Assembly: GCA_018883975.1 (NCBI GenBank)
Contig: JAHLFD010000092.1
Location: forward strand, 1-7,743
From: Zhenhengia stercoravium
GTDB taxonomy: Bacteria > Bacillota > Clostridia > Lachnospirales > Cellulosilyticaceae
Reading direction: 5' to 3'
Length of the DNA: 7,743 nt
The position numbers and the translations under genes were made by a program. Below, piece after piece: positions 6,118 to 7,743 of the stretch. The notes under the pieces were generated by a model, which worked only from the letters and a program-made list of their open reading frames with translations, ran no database searches and was not told the origin of the DNA. Within the stretch, counting starts at the first letter, position 1. Each line of letters opens with the position of its first letter.

Positions 6118-6995
6118 GACTAGCAACATCATCAAATATTGTATGTGAGCGTCCAAATGGTGAAGTATTTACACTAGAGAAGACGTTACAATTAGCAAGT
6201 AAAGCTGGCTTTGATCGTTTTGATATTAGTTTTTATGACTGGTCATTACCACATTCACCATTTATAACAGATAAGTGGGAAGCCTGGATTCATTCAGTAG
6301 CTAATGAGGCTGCAAGACTAGGTGTACAATTTGGGCAATGCCATGCATATACTTTTAATTTCCTTGATCATAAGCTTTCAGAAGAGGCTTATAAATATCA
6401 TCAAGAGCTTGTAGAAAGATCTCTTTACTGTTGTCATATACTAGGTTCAAAACTTTGTGTAACTCATCCTGATACAGATTTTACAAGTTTAACACTTGTA
6501 AAATCTTCAAGAGAAAAAAACATAGAGTATTTTAAAAACCTTTTAGAAATCAGTTCAAAATATGATATGGAATTAGCTGTAGAGAATATGGTAGACTTTG
6601 GTATTAAACCACATAGAAAATTTGGTGTCACAACAGAAGAGCTAGTAGACTTTGTAGAGGCCTTTAATGATAGCCGTATGGGCATTTGCTGGGACTTTGA
6701 ACATGCAGATATTATGCAGCAAGATCAAGTTAAATCTTTACTTCATATTGCACCATATCTTAAAGCAACGCATGTATCGGATACACATAGTGCAACAGAT
6801 CATGATTTAATGCATGTCATGCCTCTATTTGGTAAGATAGATTGGAAAGCAGTTGTAAGTACTTTAAAACAAATTGACTACAAAGGTGATTTCTGTTTTG
6901 AAGCCCATAACTATGCTAATAGACTACCAGATGAACTTATAGAGACTGCACTTCGCTTAAGTTTTGAAATCGGACAGTATTTAATGAAACTTTAA
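6114..6995 (+). CDS. TIM-barrel sugar (phosphate) isomerase/epimerase
   Basis: This is a 293-residue member of the xylose isomerase-like/AP-endonuclease-2 TIM-barrel superfamily, a cytoplasmic metal-dependent enzyme that usually interconverts keto and aldo sugars or epimers. The four expected metal ligands are visible: Glu157 (AVEN), Asp194 (CWDFEHAD), His220 (ATHVSDTH) and Glu263 (FEAH). The segment at 234-244, HVMPLFGKIDW, matches the family's HxxPGxGxIDW pattern with Leu-Phe replacing the first Pro-Gly. The ATG overlaps the hydrolase stop by 4 bp and GAGAGAGGG lies before it, so both enzymes are likely made together and act in sequence. An unusually long hairpin lies inside the gene at 6476-6506. 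Substrate assignment is not possible by sequence; a dehydratase of the same fold remains possible. Confidence 0.88.
   Translation: MRLATSSNIVCERPNGEVFTLEKTLQLASKAGFDRFDISFYDWSLPHSPFITDKWEAWIHSVANEAARLGVQFGQCHAYTFNFLDHKLSEEAYKYHQELVERSLYCCHILGSKLCVTHPDTDFTSLTLVKSSREKNIEYFKNLLEISSKYDMELAVENMVDFGIKPHRKFGVTTEELVDFVEAFNDSRMGICWDFEHADIMQQDQVKSLLHIAPYLKATHVSDTHSATDHDLMHVMPLFGKIDWKAVVSTLKQIDYKGDFCFEAHNYANRLPDELIETALRLSFEIGQYLMKL
6476..6506 (+). repeat. 13-bp perfect hairpin inside the isomerase gene
   Basis: Exact inverted arms at 6476-6488 and 6494-6506 flank a 5-nt loop, TTAAC. They encode the DTDFTSLTLVKSS region of the isomerase, which lies between predicted barrel elements. The core TACAAGT/ACTTGTA is also the core of the hairpin at 5155-5184. 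It is on the coding strand of the transcript and is not followed by a T run. Confidence 0.55.
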
Positions 6996-7052
6996 TAGAC
7001 TTTCTAAAACTAGGTCATACTAATACCAAATATTTTGGAAGAGGAGATGGCC

Positions 7053-7142
7053 ATGACAGAAGGTAAAGCAAAAACTTATAGCAGTGTACTAAAGGAACGT
7101 TTTGTAAAATTACTAGAAAAAAGAATGGATAACATGTTATAA
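7053..7142 (+). CDS. Possible 29-residue small protein at operon end
   Basis: A 29-codon frame starts at the ATG at 7053. It has a strong GAGGAG (7041-7046) six bases upstream and ends at TAA just before a terminator. An in-frame ATG at 7047 would overlap the ribosome binding site and is less likely. The peptide begins MTEGKAKTYSS and is rich in Lys, Arg, Glu and Leu, with a helical, amphipathic C-terminal half. No signal peptide, membrane segment or known family is visible. It lies 57 bp after the isomerase with no terminator between, so it should be co-transcribed. It could be a real small protein or a remnant; the ribosome binding site is the main support. Confidence 0.45.
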   Translation: MTEGKAKTYSSVLKERFVKLLEKRMDNML

Positions 7143-7155
7143 TAAATAAAATAGT

Positions 7156-7208
7156 ACTCATCATATCTTTGGTATTTCTAAAATATACAAGTTATGATGA
7201 GTCTTTTT
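7156..7208 (+). terminator. Rho-independent-type terminator of the operon
   Basis: ACTCATCATA (7156-7165) pairs exactly with TATGATGAGT (7193-7202). The 27-nt interior can extend the stem with bulges. CTTTTT follows immediately. The stem is AU-rich but long and has a proper T tract, so termination of the operon and small ORF here is likely. Confidence 0.72.
7169..7198 (+). promoter_or_regulatory. Weak promoter candidate for the 114-residue protein gene
   Basis: TTGGTA (7169-7174) matches four of six -35 positions. After 18 bp it is followed by TATGAT (7193-7198), which matches five of six -10 positions. Transcription would begin near 7205, at the terminator's T run. The -10 box shares bases with the terminator's right arm. 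No better promoter is visible before the gene at 7247. Confidence 0.3.
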
Positions 7209-7246
7209 ATATAGAGGAAGTCACTTAGAAAGAAAGAGGACAAAGA

Positions 7247-7591
7247 ATGGAATTAGCCAAAGTATATGAACAATATAGAAGTTTAAATAATCAGTTACAG
7301 ACGTATTTAGAGAAGTTTATTGCAACAGAAGAGGTGACCTGTGACCAAATTAAACCGACCTTGGAAGATGTACAAGGTGGTATAGAGCATCTGCTTAATA
7401 GTGCAAGTGAACTTACAGTAGATGAACCGCATGAAGGGGACTTGAAAGACCTTAAGTATTTAATAACAGATACGCTATTTCTATTAATGGACTTAATCAA
7501 TTTTTGTAATCATAATGAATTAGGTAGATGTCAAATGCGCGCTATTAATTACTTAGGCAAGAGAAAACGTGTAGAGGTATTTGGACAATAA
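7247..7591 (+). CDS. Hypothetical helical 114-residue protein
   Basis: I do not recognise a family for this product. It is a small cytoplasmic-looking protein with no signal peptide. Residues 1-28 and 35-56 look like amphipathic helices, an acidic turn (DEPHEGD) follows at 59-65, and residues 66-87 form a strongly hydrophobic helix (LITDTLFLLMDLINF). The end is basic (GKRKR, 104-108). Cysteines are at 32, 87 and 95. The hydrophobic helix is better as a packing face than as a clear membrane span, because acidic residues interrupt it. AGAGGACAAAGA precedes the ATG. It follows the operon terminator and is followed by its own hairpins, so it seems to be a single-gene unit. A helical-bundle adaptor or chaperone-like role is possible but only a guess. 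Confidence 0.75.
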   Translation: MELAKVYEQYRSLNNQLQTYLEKFIATEEVTCDQIKPTLEDVQGGIEHLLNSASELTVDEPHEGDLKDLKYLITDTLFLLMDLINFCNHNELGRCQMRAINYLGKRKRVEVFGQ

Positions 7592-7603
7592 ATAAGTGTA
7601 TAG

Positions 7604-7659
7604 GGTATATGTTAGCTTAAAGTAAGGCGACATATACCTAATTTTGTATTAGGCTTTTA
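7604..7659 (+). terminator. Terminator-like region with two alternative hairpins
   Basis: GGTATATGT (7604-7612) pairs with ACATATACC (7630-7638), and the interior continues the stem through GCTTA and TAAGGC with a bulge. A second hairpin, CCTAAT (7637-7642) with ATTAGG (7648-7653), is followed by CTTTT. The two share bases 7637-7638, so the full forms exclude each other. The region lies 12 bp after the stop of the 114-residue protein gene and probably ends its transcript. A terminator/antiterminator pair for the next gene is an alternative. Confidence 0.5.
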
Positions 7660-7730
7660 TAAAAGAGGAAGGAATAAATGATTTTTTTTAAGAGAATGAG
7701 GTATCCTAAAATAAGTATATAAATGAAGTT

Positions 7731-7743
7731 AAAGGAGTGAGAG
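7731..7743 (+). promoter_or_regulatory. Likely ribosome binding site of a gene beyond the window
   Basis: AAAGGAGTGAGAG at the very end is a near-ideal Shine-Dalgarno sequence, and the start codon would lie just past the window edge. A 14-codon frame at 7678-7722 also has a good AGAGGAAGG upstream, but it is too short to judge; it could be a leader peptide. Confidence 0.35.

Noticed and set aside
7026..7038. Short palindrome CCAAATATTTTGG after the isomerase gene
   Set aside because: It has 5-bp arms with a 3-nt loop and no T tract, too weak to call a terminator.

Overview
The window is AT-rich, with strong purine-rich Shine-Dalgarno sites, tight gene packing and sigma-A-type promoter boxes. 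This fits a low-GC Firmicute, most likely of class Clostridia. The genus cannot be fixed from the sequence alone, and there is no rRNA, tRNA, CRISPR array or insertion sequence here.

Layout: positions 1-493 are a gene-poor leader. It holds a good promoter (TTGACA-17-TATACT, 310-338) whose -35 box lies inside a perfect 17-bp palindrome. Downstream come two related 16-bp palindromes (385-400, 450-465) and two RNA-hairpin-capable repeats. From 494 to 6995 seven co-directional genes form what looks like one catabolic operon: a GntR/HutC-type regulator, a Cof-type HAD phosphatase, two CUT1-type ABC permeases, a solute-binding lipoprotein, an inosine-uridine-type nucleoside hydrolase and a TIM-barrel sugar isomerase/epimerase. 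Spacing is 0-26 bp, with two 4-bp start/stop overlaps. The one larger gap (55 bp) follows the binding-protein gene and contains a 13-bp perfect hairpin. A 29-codon small ORF and a terminator (7156-7208) close the unit. A separate 114-residue helical protein of unknown family follows with its own terminator-like hairpins. The window ends in what looks like the ribosome binding site of a further gene.

Reading the genes together (inference): the regulator senses a metabolite. The importer captures a solute, and its ATPase subunit is not encoded here, so it presumably borrows a shared MsmX-type ATPase. The hydrolase would cleave an N-ribosyl-type bond, and the isomerase and phosphatase would process the sugar part. 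The pairing of a CUT1 importer, which family members use for oligosaccharides or glycerol-3-phosphate-type solutes, with a nucleoside hydrolase that lacks both usual active-site histidines makes the true substrate an open question. This is the most interesting part of the window.
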